Below are positions 1 to 7,916 of a stretch of 64,000 bases of DNA, one piece after another. Origin of the DNA: Janthinobacterium sp. TND4EL3 (lineage in GTDB: Bacteria > Pseudomonadota > Gammaproteobacteria > Burkholderiales > Burkholderiaceae_D). Under the pieces are notes generated by a model that was given only the letters and a program-made list of their open reading frames with translations, ran no database searches and was not told the origin of the DNA. The translations under genes and the position numbers were made by a program. The stretch spans positions 248,001 through 312,000 of the forward strand of contig NZ_FTMV01000003.1 of the NCBI RefSeq assembly GCF_900156175.1, written 5' to 3'. Each line of letters opens with the position of its first letter. Positions within the stretch are counted from its first letter, which is position 1.

Positions 1-35
1 TGGTAGCCGAAGACGACGGCGCGCGGGGCGCCCAT
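1..35 (-). CDS. arnA: ArnA-like formyltransferase, N-terminal fragment (runs off window)
   Basis: Only the first 11 codons are visible. The ATG at 35-33 overlaps the stop codon of arnC (ATGA arrangement). The peptide MGAPRAVVFGY resembles the start of the ArnA/methionyl-tRNA formyltransferase fold, where a short beta strand of the type VVFAYH opens the protein. ArnA supplies the formyl-transfer and UDP-glucuronate decarboxylation steps of aminoarabinose synthesis. The call rests on this short match plus position directly behind arnT, arnB and arnC. It could be another small-substrate formyltransferase. Confidence 0.55.
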   Translation of the reverse strand, partial: MGAPRAVVFGY

Positions 36-1030
36 CAGCGACCCACCTGGCGTTTTTCCAGGCGCACGTACGACTGTGCCTCGGCTTCCGCCTGGGTCAT
101 GCCGTCTTGCAGGATGGTTTGCACCACATAGCGGGGACGCGCGCGCACCTGCTGGAAGATGCGTCCCACGTATTCGCCCACCAGGCCGATGCCGAACAGG
201 ATCACGCCCATGAAGAAGAAGGCGATGGCAAACAGGGTGAACACGCCTTCGGCCTCCGCGCCCAGCAGGAAGCGGCGTATCAGCAGGAAGATGACCAGCA
301 ACGCCGAGCCCAGCGACAAGGCCATGCCCAGCATGGAAAAGATTTGCAGCGGCACGAGTGAAAAGCCCGTGACCAGGTCGAAATTGAGGCGGATCAGGCT
401 GTAGAGCGAGTATTTCGACTCGCCGGCGGCCCGTTCTTCGTGCTCGACGGTGATTTCCGTCGGCTTGCGGGCAAACGTGTAGGCCAGCGCGGGCACGAAG
501 GTGTTCACTTCGGCGCACTGGTTGACGAGGTCGATGACATTGCGGCCATACGCGCGCAGCATGTTGCCCTGGTCGGTGATCTTGATATTCGTGATCTTTT
601 CGCGCAGGCGGTTCATCATTTTCGAGGCCAGCGTGCGCCAGGCGGAATCTTGCCGCTTGCGCCGGATCGAGCCCACGTAATCGTAGCCTTCGCGCATTTT
701 CGCCACCAGATTGCCGATTTCCTCGGGCGGGTTCTGCAAGTCGGCGTCGAGCGTGATCATGATCTGGCCGCGCGAGGCTTCAAAGCCGGCCAGAATGGCC
801 ATGTGCTGGCCATAGTTGCCGTTGAACAAGACCACGCGCGTGACGTCGGGGCGCTGGCGGAATTGCTCGGCCAGGATGCTGACCGAATTGTCGCGGCTGC
901 CGTCATTGATGAAGACGATCTCGTAGCTCGTCTGCAAGGCATCGAGGGCCGGATACAGGCGGGCAAACAGGGCGGCCAGGCCATCCTGCTCGTTGTAGAT
1001 AGGAATGATAATGGACAGTTCAGGTTTCAT
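35..1030 (-). CDS. arnC: Undecaprenyl-phosphate 4-deoxy-4-formamido-L-arabinose transferase (ArnC-like GT2)
   Basis: Family 2 glycosyltransferase of 331 residues; E. coli ArnC has 322. It should transfer formylated aminoarabinose from UDP to undecaprenyl phosphate on the inner face of the inner membrane. The N-terminal GT-A domain shows PIYNEQ, FINDGSRDNS, NYGQH and the DXD-type core ITLDADLQNPPEEI near residue 95. Further on come RRKRQDS and GESKYSL, all typical of ArnC/DPM-like enzymes. Two hydrophobic segments at about 230-255 and 262-290 anchor the C-terminus and are followed by GEYVGRI and VRARPRY. The gene lies 11 nt after arnB and overlaps the next gene by ATGA. A general polyprenyl-phosphate sugar transferase is possible, but neighbours support ArnC. 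Confidence 0.85.
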   Translation of the reverse strand: MKPELSIIIPIYNEQDGLAALFARLYPALDALQTSYEIVFINDGSRDNSVSILAEQFRQRPDVTRVVLFNGNYGQHMAILAGFEASRGQIMITLDADLQNPPEEIGNLVAKMREGYDYVGSIRRKRQDSAWRTLASKMMNRLREKITNIKITDQGNMLRAYGRNVIDLVNQCAEVNTFVPALAYTFARKPTEITVEHEERAAGESKYSLYSLIRLNFDLVTGFSLVPLQIFSMLGMALSLGSALLVIFLLIRRFLLGAEAEGVFTLFAIAFFFMGVILFGIGLVGEYVGRIFQQVRARPRYVVQTILQDGMTQAEAEAQSYVRLEKRQVGR

Positions 1031-1041
1031 CGGCGCGCTAC

Positions 1042-2178
1042 TTATTTGATGAGGATGGATTTGACGGTGGCGACGGCGCGTTCCACGTCCTGTTTCGTCA
1101 TGGCGTAGAACATGGGCAGGGTCACGGTCAGGCGGCCGATCTTTTCCGAGACAGGGAACATGCCCTCGGTAAAGCCGCGCTCGCGGTACATGGTAAACAG
1201 ATGGATCGGTGCGTAATGATAGCCCGTTCCCACGTTCTGCTGTGCCATCGCCTGCATGAAGGCGGCGCGCGTGCCGGGGCCATTGTCGGGCAGGATGATC
1301 TGGAACAAATGCCAGTTGCTGTTTTCAAAGTCCTGCACGGGCAGCTGGGCACCGCTCCGCACTTCGAAATCGCTGCCGAATTGCTCGAAATAATGGCGCG
1401 CCAGCGCGCGGCGGTGGGCCGTGATCGCTTCGATGTTAGCAAACTGCCCCAGGCCGATGGCGGCCATGATGTCGCTCATGTTGTACTTTCCGCCCAGCAC
1501 ATCGACATCGATGCCGTCGACGCCGCTGCGCGTCACACCCTGCAGCCGGTATTTCTCGGCCAGCTTCGCTTCTTCCAGGTTGTTCAGGACCAGCGCGCCG
1601 CCTTCGCCCGTGGTGATGTTCTTGTTGGCCTGGAAGCTGAACGAGACGAAATCGCCAAACGAGCCAATGCGCTTGCCCTTCCATGTGGAGCCGAAGGCCT
1701 GCGCCGCGTCTTCCACGACTCTTAAGTTGTGCTTTTCGGCAATCGCATACAGGCGGTCCATGTCGACGGGCAAGCCGGACAGGTAGACGGGGATGATGGC
1801 TTTTGTGCGGGGGGTAATGGCCGCTTCCAGTTTGTCGAGATCGATGTTGCGCGTGACGGGATCGATATCGGCAAACACGGGCGTGGCGCCCACTTCGATG
1901 ATGACATTGGCCGTCGCCACCCACGACACGGGCGTGGTGATGACTTCGTCGCCTGGGCCGATGCCAGCGATGCGCAGCGCAATTTCCATGGTGCAAGTGC
2001 CCGAATTGAAGGTGCGCACGGGGCGCCCGCCAAAGTACTCGGACAGCTGGGCTTCAAACGCTTGCACTTTCGGACCGCTGGTGATCCAGCCCGAGCGCAG
2101 CACTTCGCCGACGGCGGCGATGGTCGCTTCGTCGATGGTGGGTTTGGAAAAAGGCAAAAAGGGCAGGGTAGAGGTCAT
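1042..2178 (-). CDS. arnB: UDP-4-amino-4-deoxy-L-arabinose aminotransferase (ArnB-like)
   Basis: DegT/DnrJ/EryC1/StrS family PLP enzyme of 378 residues, nearly the same length as E. coli ArnB. It should transaminate the UDP-4-keto-pentose made by ArnA, with glutamate as amino donor, in the cytoplasm. The PLP-binding lysine is K186 in FQANKNITTGEGG, and the aspartate contacting the pyridine nitrogen is D157 in VVEDAAQAFGS. The opening PFSKPTIDE and the loop RSGWITSGPKVQAFE are standard for the family. It sits between arnT (191 nt upstream on this strand) and arnC (11 nt downstream). The 191-nt gap may hold a second promoter: on the minus strand there are TATAGA and TAGAAT boxes around 2263-2276, but no convincing -35. 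Confidence 0.87.
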   Translation of the reverse strand: MTSTLPFLPFSKPTIDEATIAAVGEVLRSGWITSGPKVQAFEAQLSEYFGGRPVRTFNSGTCTMEIALRIAGIGPGDEVITTPVSWVATANVIIEVGATPVFADIDPVTRNIDLDKLEAAITPRTKAIIPVYLSGLPVDMDRLYAIAEKHNLRVVEDAAQAFGSTWKGKRIGSFGDFVSFSFQANKNITTGEGGALVLNNLEEAKLAEKYRLQGVTRSGVDGIDVDVLGGKYNMSDIMAAIGLGQFANIEAITAHRRALARHYFEQFGSDFEVRSGAQLPVQDFENSNWHLFQIILPDNGPGTRAAFMQAMAQQNVGTGYHYAPIHLFTMYRERGFTEGMFPVSEKIGRLTVTLPMFYAMTKQDVERAVATVKSILIK

Positions 2179-2369
2179 GGGGCGCTGTTCTTGGGTTGAC
2201 TATGCTGTACGGGTTGTTGCCGAGGCGGCCTGCGCGACCGGAATCGGCGGGCTGGCATGGCTATTCTAAATCTATATTGCGGGAGCGGCGCAGCCGTTTT
2301 TTGGGGATGGTCAGCTTCCGATGCGGGCGCGGACCGTTCCGGTACGCGCCCTGTCATGCTCGTTGTTCT

Positions 2370-4043
2370 TTACTGGTTGGCAATAACCATGCGGCGCGCA
2401 TCCTGCGCCACGACGCGCATGGGGACGCCACGTTGCTGCAATTGCTTGTAGCGGTCCAGGCTGATGATGGCCACGTCGTGTACGCCGGCAGCCGCATCGC
2501 GCGTCCACTGCTCGATGAACGGCTCGATGGTCGGTATCGACAGTTCGGGCTGCTGTTTCAGGCCGAAGGTGAACTCGTCCCAGTAATCGACGAGGATCAC
2601 GGTGCGCTGCAGGTAATACGTGAGCGACTGTTCGTAGATGCCGACCGAATAGAGCTTGGTGTCGGGCTTCAGTTCGGCCTGGATCTGCGGCAGCAAATCG
2701 GTGCCGGCGCGGTTCTGGCCATACAGTTCGGAACCGGCCAGGATGCAGTGCGTGGCCAGGAAGCCGGCGCCGGCGATCGTCAGGATCGTCATGTCGCGGC
2801 GTAACTGTCGCGCATGCAGCAGCGCCAGGCCGCCGCCAGCCAGGGCGAAGAAGCCGGCGGCCATCAGCCAAGGCTGGTAACCCTTTAACGCGATCAGCTC
2901 GGCTGGATCGCGCGCGCTGGCCTTGCCGAAGGCGATCGGTCCGCCGATCAGGATGGCCGCGCCCAGCACGCACAGCAGGCCGGCAGCCAGCATGCGCTGG
3001 CGTCGCGACGCCGATTCCAGGAACAGCGCGATCAGCAGCGCCAGGGCGGGGAAGACGGGCACTATGTAGCCGGGCAACTTCGAGGTCGAGTAGCTGAAGA
3101 AGAAGGTGATGAACAGGACCCAGATCAGCACCATCAAACGGGGCTGGAAAGTGCCTTCCTGGCGCTTGAACGCAGCCGCTATGCTTTGCGGCAATACGCC
3201 CAGCCAGGGCATGATGCCCGGAATTAACAGCACGAGGAAGTAATACCAGGCGCCTTCGCGCTTGTGGCCCTTCATCAGGAAACGCTGAAAGTGTTCGTGA
3301 ATGAAGAAGAAATGCGGCTGTTCCGGGTTGCGCAGGGCAACGAGCACGAACCACGGCGTGGCGATGGCGAAGAAGACGAGCAGCCCCTTGATCAGGTGCA
3401 AGCGGGTCCAGATGCGCCAGTCGCGCGCGAACAGCGAATACAGCACCAGCACGGCGCCCGGCAGCACGATGCCGATCAGGCCCTTGGCCAGCACGGCCAG
3501 CGCCATGCCTGCCCAGCACAGCAGCATCCAGTTGCGCCGTTCGGCGGGGCCGGCTTCGTCGCGCTGGGCAATCAGCAGGCTGGTCAGTACGATGGTCATC
3601 ATGGCCGACAGGCTCATGTCCAGCGAGTTGATCTGGCCGGAGGCGAGCCAGAACAGGCTCGACGCCAGCACCAGGCCGGCATACAGTCCCACGCGCGGGC
3701 CGAAGACTTTCTTGCCGGCATACGCGGTCATGCACACGCCGATGATGCCGCACAGGCCAGTCCACAGGCGCGCCTGCCATTCGCCCAGGCCGAAGGCGGC
3801 GAAGCTGAGCGCATTCATCCACGTTTGCAGGGGCGGTTTTTCAAAGTACTTGATGCCGTTCAGGCGGGTAGTGATCCAGTCGCCGGTGACGAACATCTCG
3901 CGCGCCATCTCCGCGTAGCGGCCCTCGTCGGGCGGCACCAGGGTGCGGATGCCCAGCGCATACAGGGTAACGACGATGAAGATGCCCAGCAGGGACCACA
4001 TCAGCACCCGTGACGAGTGCAGTTCGTTGACGTTGATTTTCAT
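2370..4043 (-). CDS. arnT: Lipid A 4-amino-4-deoxy-L-arabinose transferase (ArnT-like, GT83)
   Basis: Integral membrane glycosyltransferase of 557 residues (E. coli ArnT 550). It should move aminoarabinose from undecaprenyl phosphate to lipid A phosphates on the periplasmic side, which lowers negative charge and resists cationic peptides. The first membrane helix (about 12-31) is followed by the periplasmic loop with VPPDEGRYAEMA, where D39/E40 is the acidic pair expected for GT83/PMT enzymes. Next comes GDWITTRLNGIKYFEKPPLQTW, also characteristic. About a dozen hydrophobic segments follow, then a soluble periplasmic C-terminal domain. The ATG overlaps the stop of the Mth938-like gene (ATGA), so the two are probably translationally coupled. 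Confidence 0.88.
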   Translation of the reverse strand: MKINVNELHSSRVLMWSLLGIFIVVTLYALGIRTLVPPDEGRYAEMAREMFVTGDWITTRLNGIKYFEKPPLQTWMNALSFAAFGLGEWQARLWTGLCGIIGVCMTAYAGKKVFGPRVGLYAGLVLASSLFWLASGQINSLDMSLSAMMTIVLTSLLIAQRDEAGPAERRNWMLLCWAGMALAVLAKGLIGIVLPGAVLVLYSLFARDWRIWTRLHLIKGLLVFFAIATPWFVLVALRNPEQPHFFFIHEHFQRFLMKGHKREGAWYYFLVLLIPGIMPWLGVLPQSIAAAFKRQEGTFQPRLMVLIWVLFITFFFSYSTSKLPGYIVPVFPALALLIALFLESASRRQRMLAAGLLCVLGAAILIGGPIAFGKASARDPAELIALKGYQPWLMAAGFFALAGGGLALLHARQLRRDMTILTIAGAGFLATHCILAGSELYGQNRAGTDLLPQIQAELKPDTKLYSVGIYEQSLTYYLQRTVILVDYWDEFTFGLKQQPELSIPTIEPFIEQWTRDAAAGVHDVAIISLDRYKQLQQRGVPMRVVAQDARRMVIANQ

Positions 4044-4432
4044 GCGTTCTTGCCCGCGCCTGGGGTCAGGATCAGGGCCAGCGTGACTTTGCGGCCTTCG
4101 CCCATGAGGATGTTGTAGGTGCGGCAGGCCGCCTGGCTATCCATGCATTCGACGCCGATGCGGCGCATGGTCAGCGCGGCCGTCAGCTTCGGATGCACGA
4201 AGCGCTGGCGCTCGCCCGTGCCGAGGATCACGACATCGGGCGCATCGGCCAGGATTTGCGCGAAATGCGCCTCGCTCAATTGCTCGAAACTGTCCACATC
4301 CCACGCCCGTGGCGGCATTTCCGGCATGACGATCAGGCTGTAGTTATACGGAACGGCATTGATTTCAACGCCATTTTCATCGTAGCCTGTGACGGTTTGG
4401 TATTGTTGGGTGCTGCTGGCATGAAGTTTCAT
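4040..4432 (-). CDS. Mth938/Xcc1710-like domain protein (DUF498 family)
   Basis: Small cytosolic protein of 130 residues. I start it at MKLHASS (4432); a longer in-frame reading reaches 4591 but its extra 53 residues look like non-coding translation. Family features are the central stretch VVILGTGERQRFVHP and the C-terminal ECMDSQAACRTYNILMGEGR, known from Mth938-domain proteins and the NDUFAF3-like fold. The biochemical role is not established. The gene is first in the arn cluster and its TGA overlaps the arnT start, so it is made with arnT, but a role in lipid A modification is only an inference from position. Confidence 0.75.
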   Translation of the reverse strand: MKLHASSTQQYQTVTGYDENGVEINAVPYNYSLIVMPEMPPRAWDVDSFEQLSEAHFAQILADAPDVVILGTGERQRFVHPKLTAALTMRRIGVECMDSQAACRTYNILMGEGRKVTLALILTPGAGKNA

Positions 4433-4708
4433 GGCGATGGGATGGTCGTGTCGGTTGATCGGTGCGCGCGCCGTCCGGATGTGCGCTGCGGCGAAGGGCG
4501 TAAGCATGCCATAAATGACAGAAAAGAGCGAATGGAATGCAAGATTCTTTCCAATTTGCAATGTTTGCGGTGGCGCCGGCAGGTGGCGCATTCGCCATGG
4601 TAATAGGCAAAGATTAAGAGAAGATGAAGGTGTCCCGGCCGGAATGGCCGGCCGTGGCGTCTGGCGTGGCAGAATCGGCGCGAAATGCTGCAGTTCGCCA
4701 TGTTTAAT

Positions 4709-4738
4709 TTGATAAAATGGCCTGCTTTCGGCGAGAAT
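4709..4738 (+). promoter_or_regulatory. Candidate promoter of the alaA gene in a 406-nt divergent gap
   Basis: The gap 4433-4838 separates the divergent Mth938/arnT unit from alaA and has no convincing gene. TTGATA at 4709-4714 (one mismatch to consensus) is followed, 18 nt later, by GAGAAT at 4733-4738. Transcription from here would begin near 4745, inside the longest open frame, which fits the internal TTG start I propose for alaA. No clear terminator or operator was seen in the remainder of the gap. Confidence 0.4.
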
Positions 4739-4838
4739 GGTTGTTTTCGCATTGCAGTCTCATGGGTTCATAGTTCTGGCGCGGGTATTACGCCGCAAGC
4801 GTAAGGCCGGCAGCGCCGCATCACGACAGGGATTTATT

Positions 4839-6068
4839 TTGCGACCGATTCAGAAATCGAATAAATTGGCGGACGTCTGCTACGACATCCGCGGCCCGGT
4901 CCTGGAAAAATCCAGGCAAATGGAAGAAGAAGGCCACAAGATCACCAAGCTCAATATCGGCAACCTTGCCGTATTCGGCTTCGATCCGCCCGACGAGATC
5001 GTGCGCGACATGATGCTCAACCTGCAGAACGCGGCCGGCTACACGGATTCGAAAGGCATGTTCGCGCCGCGCAAGGCCGTCATGCACTATACGCAGGGCA
5101 AGAATATCGCCGGCGTGACCATCGACGATATTTACCTGGGTAATGGCGCTTCCGAACTGATCGTCATGTCGATGAACGCCCTGCTCAACAGCGGCGACGA
5201 AGTGCTGGTGCCGGCGCCCGACTACCCGCTGTGGACGGCCGCCGTCAGCCTGTCGGGCGGCAATCCCGTGCATTATGTGTGCGACGAGCAGAACGAGTGG
5301 TATCCCGACATCGAGGACATGCGCCGCAAGATCACGCCGCACACCAAGGCCATCGTCGTCATCAACCCGAACAACCCGACCGGTGCGCTGTACCCGGTTT
5401 CCGTGCTGCTGCAGATCGTCGAGCTGGCGCGCCAGCACCAGTTGATCATTTTCGCCGACGAAATCTACGACAAGGTGCTGTACGACGAAGCCGAGCACGT
5501 GTCGATCGCCTCGCTGGCCGACGACGTGCTGTTCATTACCATGAACGGCCTGTCGAAGAATTACCGCTCCTGCGGCTACCGTTCCGGCTGGATGGTGGTC
5601 TCGGGCGAAAAGCGCCACGCAAAAGATTACATCGAGGGCCTCAACATGCTGGCCTCGATGCGGCTATGCGCCAACGCGCCGGGGCAGTTTGCCATCCAGA
5701 CGGCGCTTGGCGGCTACCAGAGCATACAAGACCTGGTGGGGCCCGGCGGGCGCCTGTTGAAACAGCGCGACCTGGCGCACAAGCTGCTGACCGATATTCC
5801 GGGCGTCACCTGTGTCAAGCCGAAAGCCGCGCTGTACATGTTCCCGCGCCTGGACCCGGAGATCTACCCGATCGCCGACGACCAGCAGTTTGCCTATGAA
5901 TTACTGGCCGAAGCCAAGGTCCTGATCGTGCAGGGCACGGGCTTCAACTGGATCGCGCCCGACCATTTCCGCGTCGTTTTCCTGCCCAACTCCGATGACC
6001 TGACCGAGGCCATGGGCCGCATTGCGCGCTTCCTCGAAGGTTACCGCAAGCGTCACGGCCGGGGCTGA
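4839..6068 (+). CDS. alaA: Alanine/glutamate-pyruvate aminotransferase (AlaA-like, class I/II)
   Basis: PLP-dependent fold type I aminotransferase, 409 residues from the proposed TTG start (E. coli AlaA 405). It should convert pyruvate and glutamate to alanine and 2-oxoglutarate. The N-terminus RPIQKSNKLADVCYDIRGPV matches AlaA closely. Other matches are LNIGNLAVFGFD, LVPAPDYPLWTAAVSLSGG, INPNNPTGALYP, FADEIYDK and the Schiff-base lysine K240 in NGLSKNYR. TTG at 4839 has an AGGGA Shine-Dalgarno (4828-4832) at good spacing; the ATG at 4737 would add 34 unusual residues. It lies 73 nt before hom, an arrangement common in betaproteobacteria, so the two are probably co-transcribed. Confidence 0.88.
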   Translation: MRPIQKSNKLADVCYDIRGPVLEKSRQMEEEGHKITKLNIGNLAVFGFDPPDEIVRDMMLNLQNAAGYTDSKGMFAPRKAVMHYTQGKNIAGVTIDDIYLGNGASELIVMSMNALLNSGDEVLVPAPDYPLWTAAVSLSGGNPVHYVCDEQNEWYPDIEDMRRKITPHTKAIVVINPNNPTGALYPVSVLLQIVELARQHQLIIFADEIYDKVLYDEAEHVSIASLADDVLFITMNGLSKNYRSCGYRSGWMVVSGEKRHAKDYIEGLNMLASMRLCANAPGQFAIQTALGGYQSIQDLVGPGGRLLKQRDLAHKLLTDIPGVTCVKPKAALYMFPRLDPEIYPIADDQQFAYELLAEAKVLIVQGTGFNWIAPDHFRVVFLPNSDDLTEAMGRIARFLEGYRKRHGRG

Positions 6069-6095
6069 GGCGGCCAGTAGCAACACCGATCAACC

Positions 6096-6117
6096 TGGCG
6101 CCGCCTTGGCGGCGCCA
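6096..6117 (+). repeat. Perfect inverted repeat between alaA and hom
   Basis: TGGCGCCGCC at 6096-6105 and its exact complement GGCGGCGCCA at 6108-6117 can fold into a very stable stem. No U-run follows (CTTAATG comes next), so it is unlikely to be a strong intrinsic terminator. It may act as an RNA processing or stability element between two co-transcribed genes. The hom start codon lies 25 nt further on. Confidence 0.5.
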
Positions 6118-6141
6118 CTTAATGAGCAGTCAAGCATAACT

Positions 6142-7464
6142 ATGAAATCCATCAAGATCGGCCTGCTGGGCCTGGGCAACGTCGGTTACGGCACGTTCAG
6201 CGTCCTGCAACGCAACCAGGAAGAAATCAAGCGCCGCGCGGGCCGCGGCATTGAAGTTGTCGCCGTCGCCGTGCGCGACGTGGCGCGCGCCGAAGCGCTC
6301 ATCGCCGGCGCGTGCAGGGTCGTCGATGACCCTTATCTGATCGTCAACGATCCCGAGATCGACATCGTCGTCGAACTGATCGGCGGCTACGACCTGGCGA
6401 AAACCCTGGTCATGCAGGCCATTGCCAACGGGAAGCACGTGGTCACGGCCAACAAGGCACTGCTGGCCGTACACGGCAACGAAATCTTCGCCGCCGCCCA
6501 GGACAAGGGCGTGATGGTGGCCTTCGAGGCGGCCGTCGCCGGCGGCATCCCCATCATCAAGGCGCTGCGCGAAGGCTTGACGGCCAACCGCATCGAATGG
6601 ATCGCCGGCATCATCAACGGCACCACCAATTTCATTTTGTCCGAGATGCGCGACAAGGGCCTCGATTTCGCCACCGTGCTGAAACAGGCGCAGGAACTCG
6701 GCTACGCGGAAGCCGACCCCACCTTCGACATCGAAGGCGTCGACGCCGCGCACAAGGCCACCATCATGTCGGCCATCGCCTTTGGCATCCCGGTGCAGTT
6801 CGACAAGGCCTACGTGGAAGGCATCAGCAACCTCAATGCCGTCGACATCCGCTACGCCGAGCAACTGGGCTACCGCATCAAGCTGCTGGGCATCACCCGG
6901 CGTACCACCGTCAACGGCTTGGAAGGCATCGAGCTGCGCGTGCATCCGACCCTGATCCCGGCCAAGCGCCTGATCGCCAACGTGGAAGGCGCGATGAACG
7001 CGGTGCTGGTACATGGCGACGCCGTCGGCGCCAGCCTGTATTCGGGCCGCGGCGCCGGTGCCGAGCCGACCGCCTCGTCGGTGATCGCCGACCTGGTCGA
7101 CATCACGCGCCTGGCAACGGCCGACCCGGAACACCGCGTGCCGCACCTGGCGTTCCAGCCGAATGCCATGACCAACATCGAAATCCTGCCGATGTCGGAA
7201 ATCACCACCAGCTACTACCTGCGCATGCATGTGGCCGACCAGCCGGGAGTGCTGGCCGACCTGACGCGCATTCTGGCCGAACGCGGCATCTCGATCGACG
7301 CCATGCTGCAAAAAGAGCCTGCCGAAGGCGAGACGCATACGGATATCATCATGCTGACGCACCAGACGCAGGAAAAGAACGTCACGGCCGCCATCGAGAA
7401 AATGGAAGCGTTGAACAGCGTGGTGGGCACCGTCACCAAGATCCGCCTGGAAAACCTCAGCTGA
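6142..7464 (+). CDS. hom: Homoserine dehydrogenase with ACT domain
   Basis: Monofunctional homoserine dehydrogenase, 440 residues from ATG 6142, reducing aspartate semialdehyde to homoserine for threonine and methionine synthesis. The NAD(P)-binding Rossmann motif GLLGLGNVGYGTF opens the protein. The catalytic domain carries AVAGGIPIIKALREGL, NGTTNFILSEM and AEADPTFDIEGVDAAHK. A C-terminal ACT domain (about 360-440, from YYLRMHVADQPGVLADLT) is expected to sense threonine. I reject a 40-residue extension upstream because ATG 6142 matches family N-termini. The gene ends just before a strong terminator, and thrC, often the next gene in related bacteria, is not here. Confidence 0.93.
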   Translation: MKSIKIGLLGLGNVGYGTFSVLQRNQEEIKRRAGRGIEVVAVAVRDVARAEALIAGACRVVDDPYLIVNDPEIDIVVELIGGYDLAKTLVMQAIANGKHVVTANKALLAVHGNEIFAAAQDKGVMVAFEAAVAGGIPIIKALREGLTANRIEWIAGIINGTTNFILSEMRDKGLDFATVLKQAQELGYAEADPTFDIEGVDAAHKATIMSAIAFGIPVQFDKAYVEGISNLNAVDIRYAEQLGYRIKLLGITRRTTVNGLEGIELRVHPTLIPAKRLIANVEGAMNAVLVHGDAVGASLYSGRGAGAEPTASSVIADLVDITRLATADPEHRVPHLAFQPNAMTNIEILPMSEITTSYYLRMHVADQPGVLADLTRILAERGISIDAMLQKEPAEGETHTDIIMLTHQTQEKNVTAAIEKMEALNSVVGTVTKIRLENLS

Positions 7465-7484
7465 TCGTTGTCAGCGAGCCATGC

Positions 7485-7512
7485 AAAACGGCGCCCACGG
7501 GCGCCGTTTTTT
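7485..7512 (+). terminator. Intrinsic terminator after hom
   Basis: The 11-bp stem AAAACGGCGCC/GGCGCCGTTTT (7485-7495 with 7500-7510) with a CACG loop is followed by Ts. It closes the alaA-hom unit. Its mirror may also help end transcription of the convergent RraB-like gene, whose stop lies at 7528. Confidence 0.85.
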
Positions 7513-7527
7513 CATCGTTAAACTGTC

Positions 7528-7893
7528 TTACAGCTGCGGCACATCGGGCGCGCCGACGGGGCCCACATCCATGCCGTCATAGCTGGCCAGCTGGTTGTCC
7601 TGCGCAAATGCCATCAGTTCGCCATTGCGCGCGTGCAGGCTGTCGACGCCATGCACTTCGGCTTTTTCCACGTGCAGCACCCACACGGGGGCGGCGGCCG
7701 GGTCGTCCAGCTCGGGCTGGTACAGCTCCACGGGGCGGTAGCCCTGCAGCGCCAGCAGGGCGGCGGCCTGCTCCAGTGGCGCGGATGTCGGGTTGGTGAA
7801 GTAATAACCCCACAGCAGCGGCTGGGACAGGTCCCACGGTGCATTCTCGGCAATATTGGCAAACAGTTCGGTTACGTCGTCTTTGGTCATCAT
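7528..7893 (-). CDS. RraB-like protein (regulator of RNase E activity B family)
   Basis: Acidic cytosolic protein of 121 residues. The segment WGYYFTNPTSAPLEQAA, then LLALQGYRPVELYQPE and VWVLHVEKAEVH, and the ending YDGMDVGPV fit the ribonuclease E inhibitor RraB family as seen in Burkholderiales. RraB proteins bind RNase E and change which transcripts are cut. Either of two adjacent ATGs (7893 or 7890) may be used. It follows the sensor kinase gene by only 23 nt on the same strand, so it could be the third gene of that operon. Assignment is by remembered family pattern, not by alignment. Confidence 0.65.
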   Translation of the reverse strand: MMTKDDVTELFANIAENAPWDLSQPLLWGYYFTNPTSAPLEQAAALLALQGYRPVELYQPELDDPAAAPVWVLHVEKAEVHGVDSLHARNGELMAFAQDNQLASYDGMDVGPVGAPDVPQL

Positions 7894-7916
7894 GGCTGTG
7901 GGCTTTCTTTGAAATT

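Noticed and set aside
2286..2304. Plus-strand CGGC-GCA-GCCG hairpin followed by six Ts
   Set aside because: The stem is only four base pairs and lies antisense in the arn cluster; too weak to call a terminator.
2175..2357. 60-codon minus-strand frame in the arnT-arnB gap
   Set aside because: Arg/Pro-rich with no ribosome-binding site and no family resemblance; the gap is better read as a leader or internal promoter region.
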